Assembly (NCBI GenBank): GCA_030248225.1
Contig: JASANE010003531.1
Coordinates: 52,143-116,142 of the forward strand
Direction: 5' to 3'
DNA length: 64,000 bases
DNA from: Trileptium ribeirensis
Lineage: Eukaryota > Nematoda > Enoplea > Enoplida > Thoracostomopsidae
This document shows, piece by piece, positions 34,913-46,084 of this stretch; position 1 is the stretch's first letter; each line of letters opens with the position of its first letter. Position numbers and translations under genes: made by a program. The notes beneath the pieces were generated by a model. It ran no database searches. It was given only the letters and a program-made list of their open reading frames with translations, and was not told the DNA's origin.

Positions 34913-36079
34913 CAGGGAGTAACCGGAATTCCGGTTCCGGTTCCGGCGAAAATCGTGTTCCGATTGCGGTTCCAGCAAAGGGTAAAAACCATACCGAAAC
35001 CGGAATTCCGGTTTAAAAATTTTGTTCGAAATTTTCCACGTTTTTTGCTTCATCCTGTAATCCAAACATATGTAATATATATTATACCATGATCAAGCTC
35101 CAATACAACCAAGCAAAAGAATAGATTAACTAACCAATTTGCCGTGTGAAACGTTAGTAGGGCACATAATTTGAGCAGGAATTTTTCATAATAAATTGCA
35201 GGAGTTTGTTAAATCAAAGCCAGGTCGATGCTTGTAGCAGCTATTTTACACATCCAGAAGTCTGTGGGATACGTTTGAATTAAACCGGTCCAACTCGGTA
35301 ACAGAGTATGGCTTACGCAGAAGTACTTAGGGTATGCTTGGCTAACATAAATTGTGTCAAGCACCTGCCAGTGCGCTTGTAAACTTGGTTAAATCAGTCT
35401 AAACTGAAGTAAACTAACGTTATCTGCAACGCAGCTGGAAACTGCTTTCTTGGCAATGAACTGTATTTATTGAAACTGTGCTAGCAGCATCACAGTGTCT
35501 CATTTATAGCGTTCTGATTAGAAAGTTATCATCATTATGATCTAACTGACGGGCACTGTTTGTCCAACGCTAGCCTAAACAGTGTCTCTGACCACTGATC
35601 AGAAAATTACCTTCTATCTATTATTTTCGCTTAGAATCATATAAACCAATAATTTTAAGTTTCCTGCAGAAGAACATGCAACAAACGTATGTGTAGTAAA
35701 GGGAGGCGACAGGAGACAGAGCGAAAGTGTGTATTCTACGCTCCAAACTTTGTAAGCACATTCGATTTGACGCAGTATACGCAATGGTGTATAGTGGAAG
35801 ACATTTTTTGCTCTGAATGTCCAAAAACCGACATATTTGATCGATACATAAACATTATTAGCTTCCTCAGTCTCTTTAAAGTTTCAGAAAGGCAATAATG
35901 ACATGGCAATACAATAAGTTTACTGTAAAAGTTATGTTTAATGCATTTTAAATCCACTATACCTTCATTTCTTCCATCATCTGTTTTACTATATATAAAT
36001 TTCGAAAACCAGGTTCCGGTTCCGGATCCGGTTTAAATGAACGGTTCCGGTTGCTGGTTCCGGTTCCGGTTATTCCTTG
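34913..36079 (+). mobile_element. hAT-like non-autonomous element, copy 2 (complete)
   Basis: It begins CAGGGAGTAACCGGAATTCC and ends GGTTCCGGTTATTCCTTG. The outer ~22 bases of the two ends are inverted repeats of each other. It is flanked by an exact 8-bp duplication, CCCTATTC (34,905-34,912 and 36,080-36,087). Length is 1,167 bp, with no transposase. Internal landmarks shared with all copies include GCTTGTAGCAGCTATTTT, AACTGTATTTATTGAAACTG and GACGGGCACTGTTTG. It sits within or at the edge of the retroelement LTR. Confidence 0.9.
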
Positions 36080-36087
36080 CCCTATTC

Positions 36088-37345
36088 ATATTACTATTTT
36101 ATTTAGTATGTAATTTTTTTCCTTACAAAATAGTAGAAGTGGCCGTAAGTCTAATAGGGGCGGTAGTTGATAACAACGTATTAGGTTTAGTAATATATAC
36201 TTTAAAAATTTCGGCACCTTTGTGTCGAGTGAGTGGTAACCAGGGCGAGATTGTAGGTGGGACTCGAAAATATTAGTAGTGCGACTGCGTCGTCTGGCAT
36301 CCGTCCGGGGTCGTCGACGTTGAAACATTATTCTTGAGTAGACCGGCTGAGTAAGGGGAACTAGTTCGGACGACCAAAAACTTGAGTCTCTTACCTAACT
36401 ACCAGTATCGTCATCCATCCGGGGCCATACGCTGGGCAAACTTCAACTGCATAGTGGTCGACCGCTACTGTACAATTTTAATAACGTGGTCTGGTATCCG
36501 TCCGGGGTCGGTCTGTGTAATATAACTGGAACTATTAGCGTAAATATAAGGCTTAGGTTGAGGTAATCATATAATTGCATAGTGCACTTTCCGTCCGGGA
36601 GTGTGTTGTGTTAAAACCATAACGTTAGTACCATAGGTAACAGATAAAATAATCTCTAATCACTATCGCTCAAGTGTAACCCTTAAACAACGGTCGTGAT
36701 AACTTAGGCTTAAGGAATAGGCCAATACTTGTTAGTTTTAAATAAACTAAGAATCAAGGTACTAGATAGGGATCGTCAAGAATATCGAAGTTAGTGGCAG
36801 AAGTGCATAGAGAAAGCGAAACGTCAGACTACAAATTGAGTGTCAGACTGTGCAATAGTAGGAGTCAGACTTTGCAAAGAGTCCGGTGGAGTAAACGCGT
36901 GAGCTAAAAACAATCGAGTACTAAAGAATAGTACGGATATTTTGGTACGGGCGCTCCAGTAACTGTTATTGAGAAATCGGTGTGAAGTCTGTGTGAGCTA
37001 AAATACGGTACGAAAGAACGGTGCCGAGGCTTTTTCAAACGAGCGTCGAGAGTAGTACGGTAGTCTGATACTGGTATCGCATTAGTGCCGCAAGTGATCC
37101 CCGGATATCATAACAGTGTTCTAACATTTTTATCGTGCTTTGAAATAAACATTTTATATCCGTGTCTGTTGGCCAATTATCTGGAACTCGAGCGCGTAGA
37201 GCCGAGCAAGAATCGCGCCGTATCTCAAATATAGGGCACTAGTTCCGCTTACGAAAAGAAAGACGCGCGCCATACCAAGTGTCCCACCGGCATTCTACTG
37301 GCCACACCTCGAACATACAATCGTTCGGTGACGAATCCCGTCCTC
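36088..37345 (+). repeat. LTR of the complex retroelement family, copy A (plus)
   Basis: It aligns with 41,870-42,770 in the same orientation. Shared text includes AGTGGTAACCAGGG (about 36,230), the CCGTCCGGGG ladder at 36,296-36,601, GAAATAAA followed by TGTCTGTT and ATTATCTGGA (about 37,141-37,182), and GAGCAAG.ATC.CGCCG. AATAAA fits a polyadenylation signal in the R region. A further block (37,290-37,345, CTACTGGCCACAC...GACGAATCCCGTCC) also occurs in the 557-bp repeats (30,222-30,283). The exact start is unclear because a hAT copy lies against it. Confidence 0.65.
36296..36601 (+). promoter_or_regulatory. CCGTCCGGGG ladder in LTR copy A
   Basis: GGCATCCGTCCGGGGTCG occurs at 36,296, CATCCATCCGGGG at 36,412, GGTATCCGTCCGGGGTCG at 36,493 and CTTTCCGTCCGGGAG at 36,588. 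Spacings are about 115, 82 and 93 bp, nearly the same as in the other two LTRs. Confidence 0.7.
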
Positions 37346-37900
37346 TTTTTAATTCCGATAGCCGACATAAAGAAAAATCCCCTTCCAACCCCTGCCCTTG
37401 AACTTAAAAAGATACAACATATATATATATATATAGGTGTCAGGGGTTTCGTTAGATAGGCGGAGTCCAAATCCTTAAAAGTGGGTTTTTCAATTTTTCA
37501 CTTACTTATTGGTCACTAAAATGCTCATCCTAAGCTTTAGTTCTTAAAATTATATTTTCTTTAAAATCCTATCTTAAGCTAACCTAATTTGCATAATTTT
37601 GCTTTAGTTCTTAAGCTTAGCTAACTTACATTTAAGTCTTAGTTTTAATTTTACTTCAGTCTGATTTTGAAGCGTGAACAGAGCGGTCGGACGATTTCCG
37701 GATAGATCTGAATATACATTTTATTTATTTTTATCATCTATATTGTTTTCGATTGAAGGTTACTTAGCTAGTGCATGTCAGCACTAGCTCATGTTACTTA
37801 TACTGAATTGGGACGCGCTAACCTGAATATTGTTTTATTGTTATAGAACAGCACCAGCTTTGTATGTTTCTAATTTTTTATAGTTTTATTGTTTATGTGT
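37346..37900 (+). other. Leader between LTR A and the conserved internal domain
   Basis: T-rich DNA without coding potential. A (TA)n microsatellite lies at about 37,416-37,434. There is an imperfect inverted repeat AGCTAGTGCATG...CAGCACTAGCT near 37,767-37,790. A primer-binding site would be expected near the LTR end, but I cannot assign one. Confidence 0.4.
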
Positions 37901-37904
37901 GGTT

Positions 37905-40900
37905 ATCGGCCTTCTCCGCGGCATGTTTTTACTAAAAACGTTAGCCAACATCCTGAATGGCGGCCAATGGGGATGGGTGAAGATAAAGAGCGAGTTCGTG
38001 TAATACCAAGAGTAGAAGCAAAATCAAGAATAAGGGGATCGGTCTACCAGCGGTCGCAGATACCCTTTACCACGAGTTAGAAAGTGTGCGAGTTCAAGGG
38101 GTAGACATGTCATTGTTCCGGGCAGGGATATAATGATTAGGTCAGGGTCATATGGTAGATTGCAAAATAAGTGGAATTGGCCGTGTAACAACATAGCTAA
38201 AACGAAATTAAACTAACACGAAGATTTTAGACGACGTGAAAACTAACTATTCTGCATACGATACGTATTGAGTAAGTATAAACCATATGGGGAAATACAG
38301 TACATTTAAAGTTCCTATGTGCTGCTACTGGAATTTGTGTGGAAGAGAAGTCATTATTATATGGGTCCCTTGTTTTCAAATTTAGTATGCTGTAGCGTAT
38401 TCGAATAATTGGCGACAGCAGAAGTTTCAAAACAACGTAAACAGGGGATTAGAGAGTTTGTAATTAAAATTGAAAAGTGATGGAGGGAAATTCCAAAATA
38501 TTTATTTTGACTATTTATATGAGAAAATGTATAATGTGATGAGATATGCGACTCGACAACAGGGATTGATAGTCATGGTCTGATTTCGTGCACTCGGCAG
38601 CCTTCAGCCATGGCTAATTAAAAATTAACCGAATATTGGCTAAATGTGTGAACTTTGTTTGATGTTGGCGAATTCGGGTAATCATGCCAACAGTGTCCGT
38701 ACCTTGGCGAGTTCGAGTAACTAGCCTTGGTATAGCGGTAAATATTTTAAGAAATTGATTTTCGATTAAACCTTAAAAGTTTGCATAGAGTTTTAATTTG
38801 TTAAAAATGCATAAAACTTTAAACGTGGTTTAAGGGATAAAAGCTTACAGTGAACTAAATAGTGGTAACGGTAATATCTATCTTTATGTAAAGTTTACTG
38901 AGTTCGAAAGAAAAACTAGCGTTACAATTTTACTAACTGAAGTTAAGAATTTTGAAATGCTCACTGCTAAGCTGCAGCGAGTTCGAGTAAACAAATCCAC
39001 GGCGTCGCAGTAATTTATTCAAGGTTTTTCACAAAATTTTAGGTTGCAGTGTAGTGCTCGTGTAGATGATTATACAGCGCTGTTTAGGTCCCACCAGAAC
39101 GTGCTCGAGAATGCGAGTTCTGGGTATAGTTTATAAGATTTTCATGCATAATGCCACTATGATGAACAGTCCGTGTAACAGTCCCGTAGTGTCTACTAGT
39201 TAAAGTTTGAACGAAGTTTAGCATAAAATTTTGAAGAATAGCGGCAGTAATTTGTTCAGTTGTAACCGTGAATGGGAGTAGTGGCTGAGATAAACTGTAC
39301 TAGTTCTGAAGGCATCCAAATTGTGTCTTAGCTCGGCGAAGCGTCCTGAGTTAAGACAGGGTTGGAGCTAGGTTAATCCCTCATAGGACCTTTATGATGG
39401 ACAGGATTAGGAAGTACGTTAAAGTGAAACGGGTAAACCACATGAGCTAGTCTCCTGTAGGGCTAGTATTATGTACAGGTTTTCTAAAATTAAAAAAGCT
39501 TAATTAATTAGTTTAAAGCACATGACTTGCATTAGAACAAGGTCTTCCAATGGCCGAGCAACCAGTAGTATCATCCGAATTTCAAGTAGGCAAGTGTTAG
39601 ATGGGCACGGTTGCTCTGCCACGTTAAGCATTCTACAAAAAGCATTGCATAGCTTTGTGACCAGCATCATTAAATTACGTCTAAATAGCACTCCGTAAAT
39701 CGTGTATAACAAAATTTTATAAAAGAAACTGAAATCGGCTCAAACCGGATCGAGAACACATAGCTCATCATGAAAAATTTTAATGTTGAATGTTAACTGA
39801 AAATGTTTTAAAACGCACGGCGGTAATGTTAGCAACAACAAATTATGTTAACGCACAACAGATTATATATGAAAATAACTTAACAACAAACTAGCATTAT
39901 GCACTAGAATTGGAACTAATAATAAATGACATGGTTGTAAGTATGGCCTGCATATATATTATAAAGCTATAGAAACTTTGGTATTTCGATGGGAGATTCG
40001 GAATAATATCATACGAGCATGCATTGAAGGATACATGTACCTAAAGTCGTGACTACCTGGGAAATTCGTAGCGTTCGTGGCCCTGAAGAACCTAAAAAAT
40101 TTGTGGGTTAGTGTTAGTGGGACAAGTGATACACGATTTTCCCAAATAGAACGTGGGTGTTGGACCATAACCGCCAAGCCCCCTAAGCGTATAATTTCCC
40201 CGGCCTGTGCATTGGACAACCCCTAGGCGAGGCTTGCGCGGAGACCTAGTTGCGGTAACTTGGTGCCACCCTAGGGCATGCTTACAATCTACAGCCTTCA
40301 ACGATAGAGCAGCCCATGTTGTGGCAGCCTGGTTACCAACAGGTGGTAGAACGGTACTGGAAAGGGAGAAAGACCAATTCCACCCAGAGGTTCCCGTTTA
40401 GGAAAAGAATACACGTAACATAACTCCTCCTGTCGACTACAATATATATCACTAACACAATCGTTAGCCTTCCACGTAGCTATCCAGGTATGCGCAGTTT
40501 TTATACGAATATTTAACAATTCCAAATTATTTATTTATTATTAAATTTAATATAGATATATATTTTCAAGCGAATTTTGTGAACTTTTAGAGTTGACAAA
40601 AGGAATTTAAGGGTATTTCATAAGGATTGGGTAAATTTCTAAATGGGAGTAGGTCCTTAGAACCCCGCTGAATAGTTTTAGAACCTTAAAAATCGTATAA
40701 AGCTAAGAAAAGTTAAACATCAGTATTTTAGCTAGGTAATAGTGGTGGGAATTAGAACGCCCCAAATATGAGTAGAAATGATATAATAGTGATATACGGA
40801 TCTCTTGACCCAGGGAGATTATGAAATATACTCCGGTAGTAAGGTAGAGTTTAAACATAGTTGGGGAAATCTTAGTATATTTATATAAATTCGATATCGA

Positions 40901-41543
40901 AGTAAAAGCGTTGAATTATGTTTAGAATTAGGTCCGGAATTAATTGTAGGGAGTAGTGTATCTTAAGAAAAGTAAAATGAGTGTTTGTCCGGGTGGGGAT
41001 AGATATTACCCTACCGGGGATAAAATATAATACACCACGCCGGGAGTATGACTATAAATCAAAAAGAAATGTGTCATTTAAGCAAAAATAAGGGAAATTA
41101 TAAAATTGTGGATCCTGGGTCATATTTAAGAGGTAATATATCGGCAATGAGTAGGAAATGAAGGGTTTAATATAGAACTTGAGTAAATATATATCTCCCC
41201 CACCCCCGTAGCTGATACGGGATTCACTTCCCCTGGGAGAAGAGCCATTAATTATAGATAAATTTGTTATTTAAGTAGAAATATGGAAATTTGTGGAATT
41301 GTACATTTTAGTTTGTATATTAAGGTTGGGGAGTAATATAGCCGAAATAAGGAGAAATAGAGGTCTCTATACCCAAGATGGGTAAAAATCCCCTTGTGGA
41401 AGAGAATACAGAAATCACCCTTTGGGAAGAATGAATACCCCATGAGGTGGGTAAGTAAATTGTTTTGGTTTTGGTGATAAGGCCTAAACCAATGGAATAT
41501 GGTCTCTTAGGAAATACAAGATTGGACTTGCCCAAAAGTTGAC
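37905..41543 (+). mobile_element. LARD-like non-coding internal domain, copy D
   Basis: This is the partner of 23,055-27,245. It has the same blocks in the same order, starting with GTTATCGGCCTTC (37,901) and ending with TTGGACTTGCCCAAAAGTTG (41,523). Copy D is about 550 bp shorter. A plus-oriented LTR lies on each side, so LTR, non-coding core and LTR are all in place here. No gag or pol motifs are present, so movement would depend on proteins supplied by another element. The minus-strand frame 39,500-39,712 is not shared with copy C and has no recognisable domain. Confidence 0.65.
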
Positions 41544-41610
41544 GGTTTATTCGGAGTCTCCGCAAAGAATTGCGGCTAGAAAAACAGCTTTCTCGGTGGA
41601 ATCTACTAGA

Positions 41611-41719
41611 TAGGAAAGCCTATACTCGGCTTCCTAGACAATTGTACTAAATAGGAGGGCCTATACTTGGCTTCCTCTGGAATTAGCCATCTAAAGGAAA
41701 CGCCTATACTAAGGTTTCC
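41611..41719 (+). repeat. Three stem-loops sharing a TATACT loop
   Basis: The stem-loops are GGAAAGCC-TATACTC-GGCTTCC (41,613), GGAGGGCC-TATACTT-GGCTTCC (41,655) and GGAAAC-GCCTATACTAAG-GTTTCC (41,696). Stem bases change between units but pairing is kept, while the loop TATACT is constant. They lie just upstream of the right LTR. Similar elements occur at 34,690 and 34,744 before LTR A. Confidence 0.65.
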
Positions 41720-41849
41720 AATATGTGTTGTCACAGCTTGCACGGAGTGGAGCATCGTTTGTATCTTGATTGGTGAAGTGGCGTGATAGAACATTTATTC
41801 ACATAGAAGGCGCTTAGAAATTCTACTTCACACATAGGTATCATAGAAC

Positions 41850-42770
41850 CTTACTAATTATTTTAGTAATGTTAGCTTTTCCCAATTAAAATCTTAAGGT
41901 CTATAAATAAGTATTAAGAGTGGCACTATGCCAGGTTTAATAATTCTAATAATATTTGCAAATTTCGGCCTAAGCGTCCAGTGAATGGTAACCAGGGTAA
42001 GAGTACAGGTAGGCCTCGAACAAATTGGTAGTGTTACTTGTGGAGTCTGGCAGCCATCCGGGGTCGACGAAACAAGTAATACTAGTCTTGAGAAGACCGG
42101 GCGAGTAAGTGGTTGGTTCGGATGACCAAAATCTCTAGTATCTCATAACCAAACACCAGTATAGCCAGCCATCCGGGGGCATATATTGAGTAAACTTCAA
42201 CTAGTCGGTGGTCGACCGCTACTGTTTAGTTCGTCATAAGTAGCCTACCAGCCTACCGGGGGTGACTACAAAACATAATATAACCGGCACTTATTAGCGT
42301 AATTCTAAGGCTCAGGTTAAGGTAATCAACCCTGCATTCGTCCATTCGTCCGGTGGTCGGGTGTATGAATTCACAATAGCTTTAGTAACATAATAGCTCA
42401 GCTGAATACAATTTAGTACTAAAGAATAGTACTGCCGTTTTGATTCCTGTGTGCAACTAATTGTGAGTGAAACCGTTGTGAAGTTAGCGTGAGTTAAAAG
42501 GCATACGGTGCTATAGAAGGGTGCCGCGAATTTTCATCACGAGCTTAAAGAACGGTACTACCATTTGCATACGGAACTTAGGAATAGTGACGCGATTGGC
42601 ACGGGTGTGATCTCAATATATCATTGTATCACGTTGAAATAAATCTTCTATATACGTGTCTGTTTCCGACTATCTGGAGCGCAAGCAATAGAATTGAGCA
42701 AGGATCACGCCGCATCGCGCAATATAGGGCAGTAGTACCGCTCACGAAAAGAAAGACGCCCATCCAACCC
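41850..42770 (+). repeat. LTR of the complex retroelement family, copy A' (plus)
   Basis: Direct repeat of copy A. Shared text includes GTGAATGGTAACCAGGGTAA (41,981), the ladder at 42,051, 42,166, 42,249 and 42,341, GAAATAAATC (42,635), TGTCTGTT..GACTATCTGG and GAAAAGAAAGACGC (42,746). It closes the LARD-like element that begins at copy A. The precise start could not be set. Confidence 0.65.
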
Positions 42771-42857
42771 TACCGCCTAACAAAATAATAGGGGTGAATA
42801 CTATATTTTTCATTTAGGCGTAGCTGTAGAAGTAAGTGAAGGGATTTGACAGACGTC

Positions 42858-42949
42858 CGGTTGCAAAGTTGGTAGGCATGGCACCAACGATTTCCCTCTC
42901 TTTGATACCCAAGCAGGCGTTCTAACCAACTAAGTTATCTCTACCCGAG
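42858..42949 (-). repeat. tRNA-like SINE head
   Basis: The minus strand reads GAGATAACTTAGTTGGTTAG then AACGCCTGCTTGGGTATC, strongly like the D-arm and anticodon arm of a tRNA. A weak B box (TCGTTGGTGCC) follows. The T arm is degenerate, so I read it as a SINE or pseudo-tRNA. Confidence 0.55.
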
Positions 42950-43104
42950 TTCACAGAAGTTTGAAAGCTGCCATATTTGATAAGTATATGCACAAGGCCT
43001 CCATCTGTTCTTATTTTTATAAAACCACATATTTCGCATGTACGTAATATTTCCTAATCGGATTAGCAATTAGCAGCGCTTAAGCACTTAGCGTATGCCA
43101 GACG

Positions 43105-43300
43105 TCTAATGTGAGAGGCGTAGGCATAGCTCGGTCGAAAGTGCGACTGCTTGCGGATGTAAAAAGATATTTTAGGTTCGAATACCACACTAATCCAATT
43201 TCTAACCGCTTGATTTTCACATCTAAGCTCCTATCGCTTGACCCAAATGAAACATTTTGTAACAACATGGAGCTTGTACCATAGGCGCAGAAACACAGAA
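43105..43300 (+). repeat. tRNA-derived SINE, copy 1
   Basis: The head is GGCATAGCTCGGTCGAAAG...GCGACTGCTTGCGG, then AGGTTCGAATACC at tRNA spacing. The body, TTTTCACATCTAAGCTCCTA...AATGAAAC, matches the copy at 43.82 kb. The cloverleaf is incomplete, so this is not a tRNA gene. Confidence 0.65.
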
Positions 43301-43819
43301 AACATGGGGTCATCCGCCCAGAATTTGGAGCCACCTAATGAAATTTGCTAACCCAGAAAGTTTTTTGACAGATCTTATGTTTGAGACGTTAAAATGTTAA
43401 TGTTGAAATATTACAAATGGAAGAAAAGAGATACTATAAACTCCTGCAGCGGAACGCTGGTGTCCAACCACCTCTAGTTTTGGGTGTTGTACAAAAAGTG
43501 TTAGCACCAGGATCTGAAAGCTAATGCAACATTCCCCACTTTTATATTCTAACGGTGCCATTGGGTCGCACTGTTAGAGATCATATATTACTGCCGCCTT
43601 GGCGTACCCAGAATCAAAAACCAGCGACATCACCCCATATGTACTTGCCTGACAGCAAAACAACTTAGCTGTTTTTTATCTGAATATGAAATAAAAAATA
43701 CAATATATACATGGAATATGTGTAACAATATACAAAATATGTCAAAATAAAGCCAATTGTAGGCTTTAATAAAAGCCGATGATGTTTAATATAGCTGATT
43801 TATATATGTTGTGAAGTCA

Positions 43820-43990
43820 AGCAGTATATCATGTCGATGTCGGTACTGCGCCTGCTGCGGATGCAAAGACATGAGGTAGTGAGTTCGAATTCTACACCAG
43901 CCGAATTTTTCATCCGACGGCTTTTCACATCTTTTCGTTTTCAAGCTCCTAAGGCCAAAGTGAAAGGTGTTATACGAAACATAAACTGTC
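43820..43990 (+). repeat. tRNA-derived SINE, copy 2
   Basis: The head is GTCGGTACTGCGCCTGCTGC followed by GAGTTCGAATTCTAC. The body, TTTTCACATC...AAGCTCCTAAGGCC...GTGAAA, corresponds to copy 1 at 43.1 kb. Same orientation, about 700 bp apart. Confidence 0.65.
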
Positions 43991-43999
43991 ATAATAATA

Positions 44000-44490
44000 C
44001 ATAATATACATAGATGTTTATGTTTTTGGGTTTGAGCTCGAAAATCCTGAAACTCATTTTTGAAAGTGAAACCTACCTATCAATTGCTTAAATTTTCAGA
44101 CCCAAGTCAGCCGTATCAGGTCAGCTGCGGAGTTGTTACCAAATAGTTTTGTATTGTAGTTTCATAAAATGCAGGATGTATGGTATATTTGCTTTGTGAA
44201 AAAAGACTGTTCATGAAAAAGTCTGACTGGATGGTAAAATTCTTATCCATCGCTTTTCATTTTTTCAGTTTTAGTTAGGCAACAGGTATGATATCTATAA
44301 GCGCAAATATATTATTGAAAGTCAGCAAAAAGAAAAAACGATCTTGCTAATGAATCGGATCTTGCAAATTTCTAGTAGTCCCTCACGTGTTTGTGTTTAC
44401 AATAAAACCTAGATATATCAATTTATTGTTTAAAGTGTAACAGTGTTATATTGAGTGACTACCTTTTCGCAGAACGGTTTAGCTATATCT
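44000..44490. promoter_or_regulatory. Presumed NDUFV1 promoter / 5' UTR region
   Basis: This is the DNA directly upstream of the proposed first coding exon. I see no convincing TATA or initiator element and no coding frame. The assignment is by position only. Confidence 0.35.
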
Positions 44491-44517
44491 ATGAAGTTAA
44501 ACAGTATGCTTCTGTGA
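44491..44517 (+). promoter_or_regulatory. Small upstream ORF overlapping the NDUFV1 start
   Basis: ATG at 44,491 (and another in frame at 44,506) opens an 8-codon frame, MKLNSMLL. Its TGA (44,515-44,517) overlaps the NDUFV1 ATG by one base (TGATG). If both are in the mRNA, ribosomes ending the small frame would sit on the main start, an arrangement compatible with reinitiation or repression. The position of the transcription start is unknown. Confidence 0.4.
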
Positions 44518-44622
44518 TGCTGTCCACAAATACATTGGTTCGAGCATGTGGATTAATTGCGAAGCCAGTGGTGCTTACGTCACACGCCTGCAGTATCAGT
44601 ACTAGTGTCGTTAGCAATGCAG
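44517..44622 (+). CDS. NDUFV1: NDUFV1 exon 1 (mitochondrial targeting sequence)
   Basis: ATG at 44,517 opens 35 codons plus one base. The start, MLSTNTLVRACGLIAKPV, is followed by a Ser/Thr/Val-rich stretch. It has basic residues (Arg9, Lys16) and no acidic residue, which is typical of a matrix-targeting presequence. The donor GTTAGA follows at 44,623 in phase 1. The split G joins AG at 45,910 to make GAG (Glu) in the frame of exon 2. This start was chosen because the frame, phase, length and composition all fit the family's N-terminus. That part is not conserved in sequence, so the exon rests on those features alone. Confidence 0.8.
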
Positions 44623-45835
44623 GTTAGAGTAATTCTAATTTGTAATGGATTCGGTTATTGTTAGTTGTATATATGTATAATAGTATACGTGATATGTATA
44701 TACTATATTATATTACTTTCTAATTCAGTTGCTTTGTGCGGATTGCATATAATCGTAAAATGTGTAAGCGTCTTACCGGACAGGTTGGTCTACCAATGTT
44801 AATGATGCGATGTAGATAGCCTATCCTACTAAGATGCAATTTGGTAAATCGTGCTCGCTTTCCGGAGCACTCGTTGAAATTAAAGTATTTTTAGTTTCAT
44901 AGCAAAATTGATATTGTGGGTATCGAATAGAACCCAAATACTCATGTAGTTTTAAGCAGATTTCCTGAGTTCTTTTAGAATAGAATCTACAATTTATACT
45001 AGTTTGTGTTCAAGATTTCTAAAAATCTGTTTCGACCAACGGTTGATGCACGCATTGTTGAACATCCACAGTTTTTATTCCACAGTTTTTTATTTGATAT
45101 TGATCAAATGTGGTTGTGCTTCTTATTATGTGCATGCGCTGCTCCTGTAATTTCCAACACAGTTTCACACAAAATCAGTGCCAATTGGAAGCATTTATTT
45201 GGCCATTTTAGGTTCTATATAACTGTTGATTAGAAGCATCGGATGGAAAAATAGAGATTTTGCTGTTATGCAATTTTTGTCTAATGCTTTGGAGCTATGA
45301 GCGAAAGATTTCAAAATACGATTTTGACATCGTAATTTTCTTATTTGCTCAGGGTGAGCGACGGGCTTGTATGTTTAAACTATAAAATGCACTGGTTTCG
45401 TTGTTTTTAACCCCTAATGAGCATTGTTAATCCTGTGGGTTTGTCTGAATTTGACCACTTTTCAATTTAGTTGTACTGTACCTAGATCACTAGAATGGAT
45501 GTATTATAGTTCTTATCGTTTTTGGAGTGCTGAATAGAACAGAAGCAAGTGTATTCGTGTGGTAAAAATGACGCTTTAAGTGATAATTTTTCCTAAATCT
45601 TGTAATTGCAAAACTTCATCTTTTCGTTATTGGAAGTAGCTGCATTGAATGCATTGCCGGTGTATTACTTTTATTCTGAAGCTCTATAAGTTATTTGGGA
45701 TTTGAGTAAAGATGCGCAATTTGAAACGTTGTAATAGTAGTTGAGGGAATACTAGCAGCACTCTCCTCGTGTCCTTCGCTGCGCTAGTAATTAGTGTGAA
45801 AGCGCTAATTTCGTTTTGATGACATGTGATATTTA

Positions 45836-46084
<249 letters not shown>

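Noticed and set aside
43118..43200. Functional tRNA gene on the plus strand
   Set aside because: The D arm and T loop are tRNA-like, but a full cloverleaf cannot be folded and a second diverged copy with the same non-tRNA body exists at 43.8 kb.
45006..45233. Alternative NDUFV1 first exon (VFKISKNLFRPTV...)
   Set aside because: No ATG, and the following residues are hydrophobic with no donor in the required phase. The exon at 44,517 fits frame, phase and composition.
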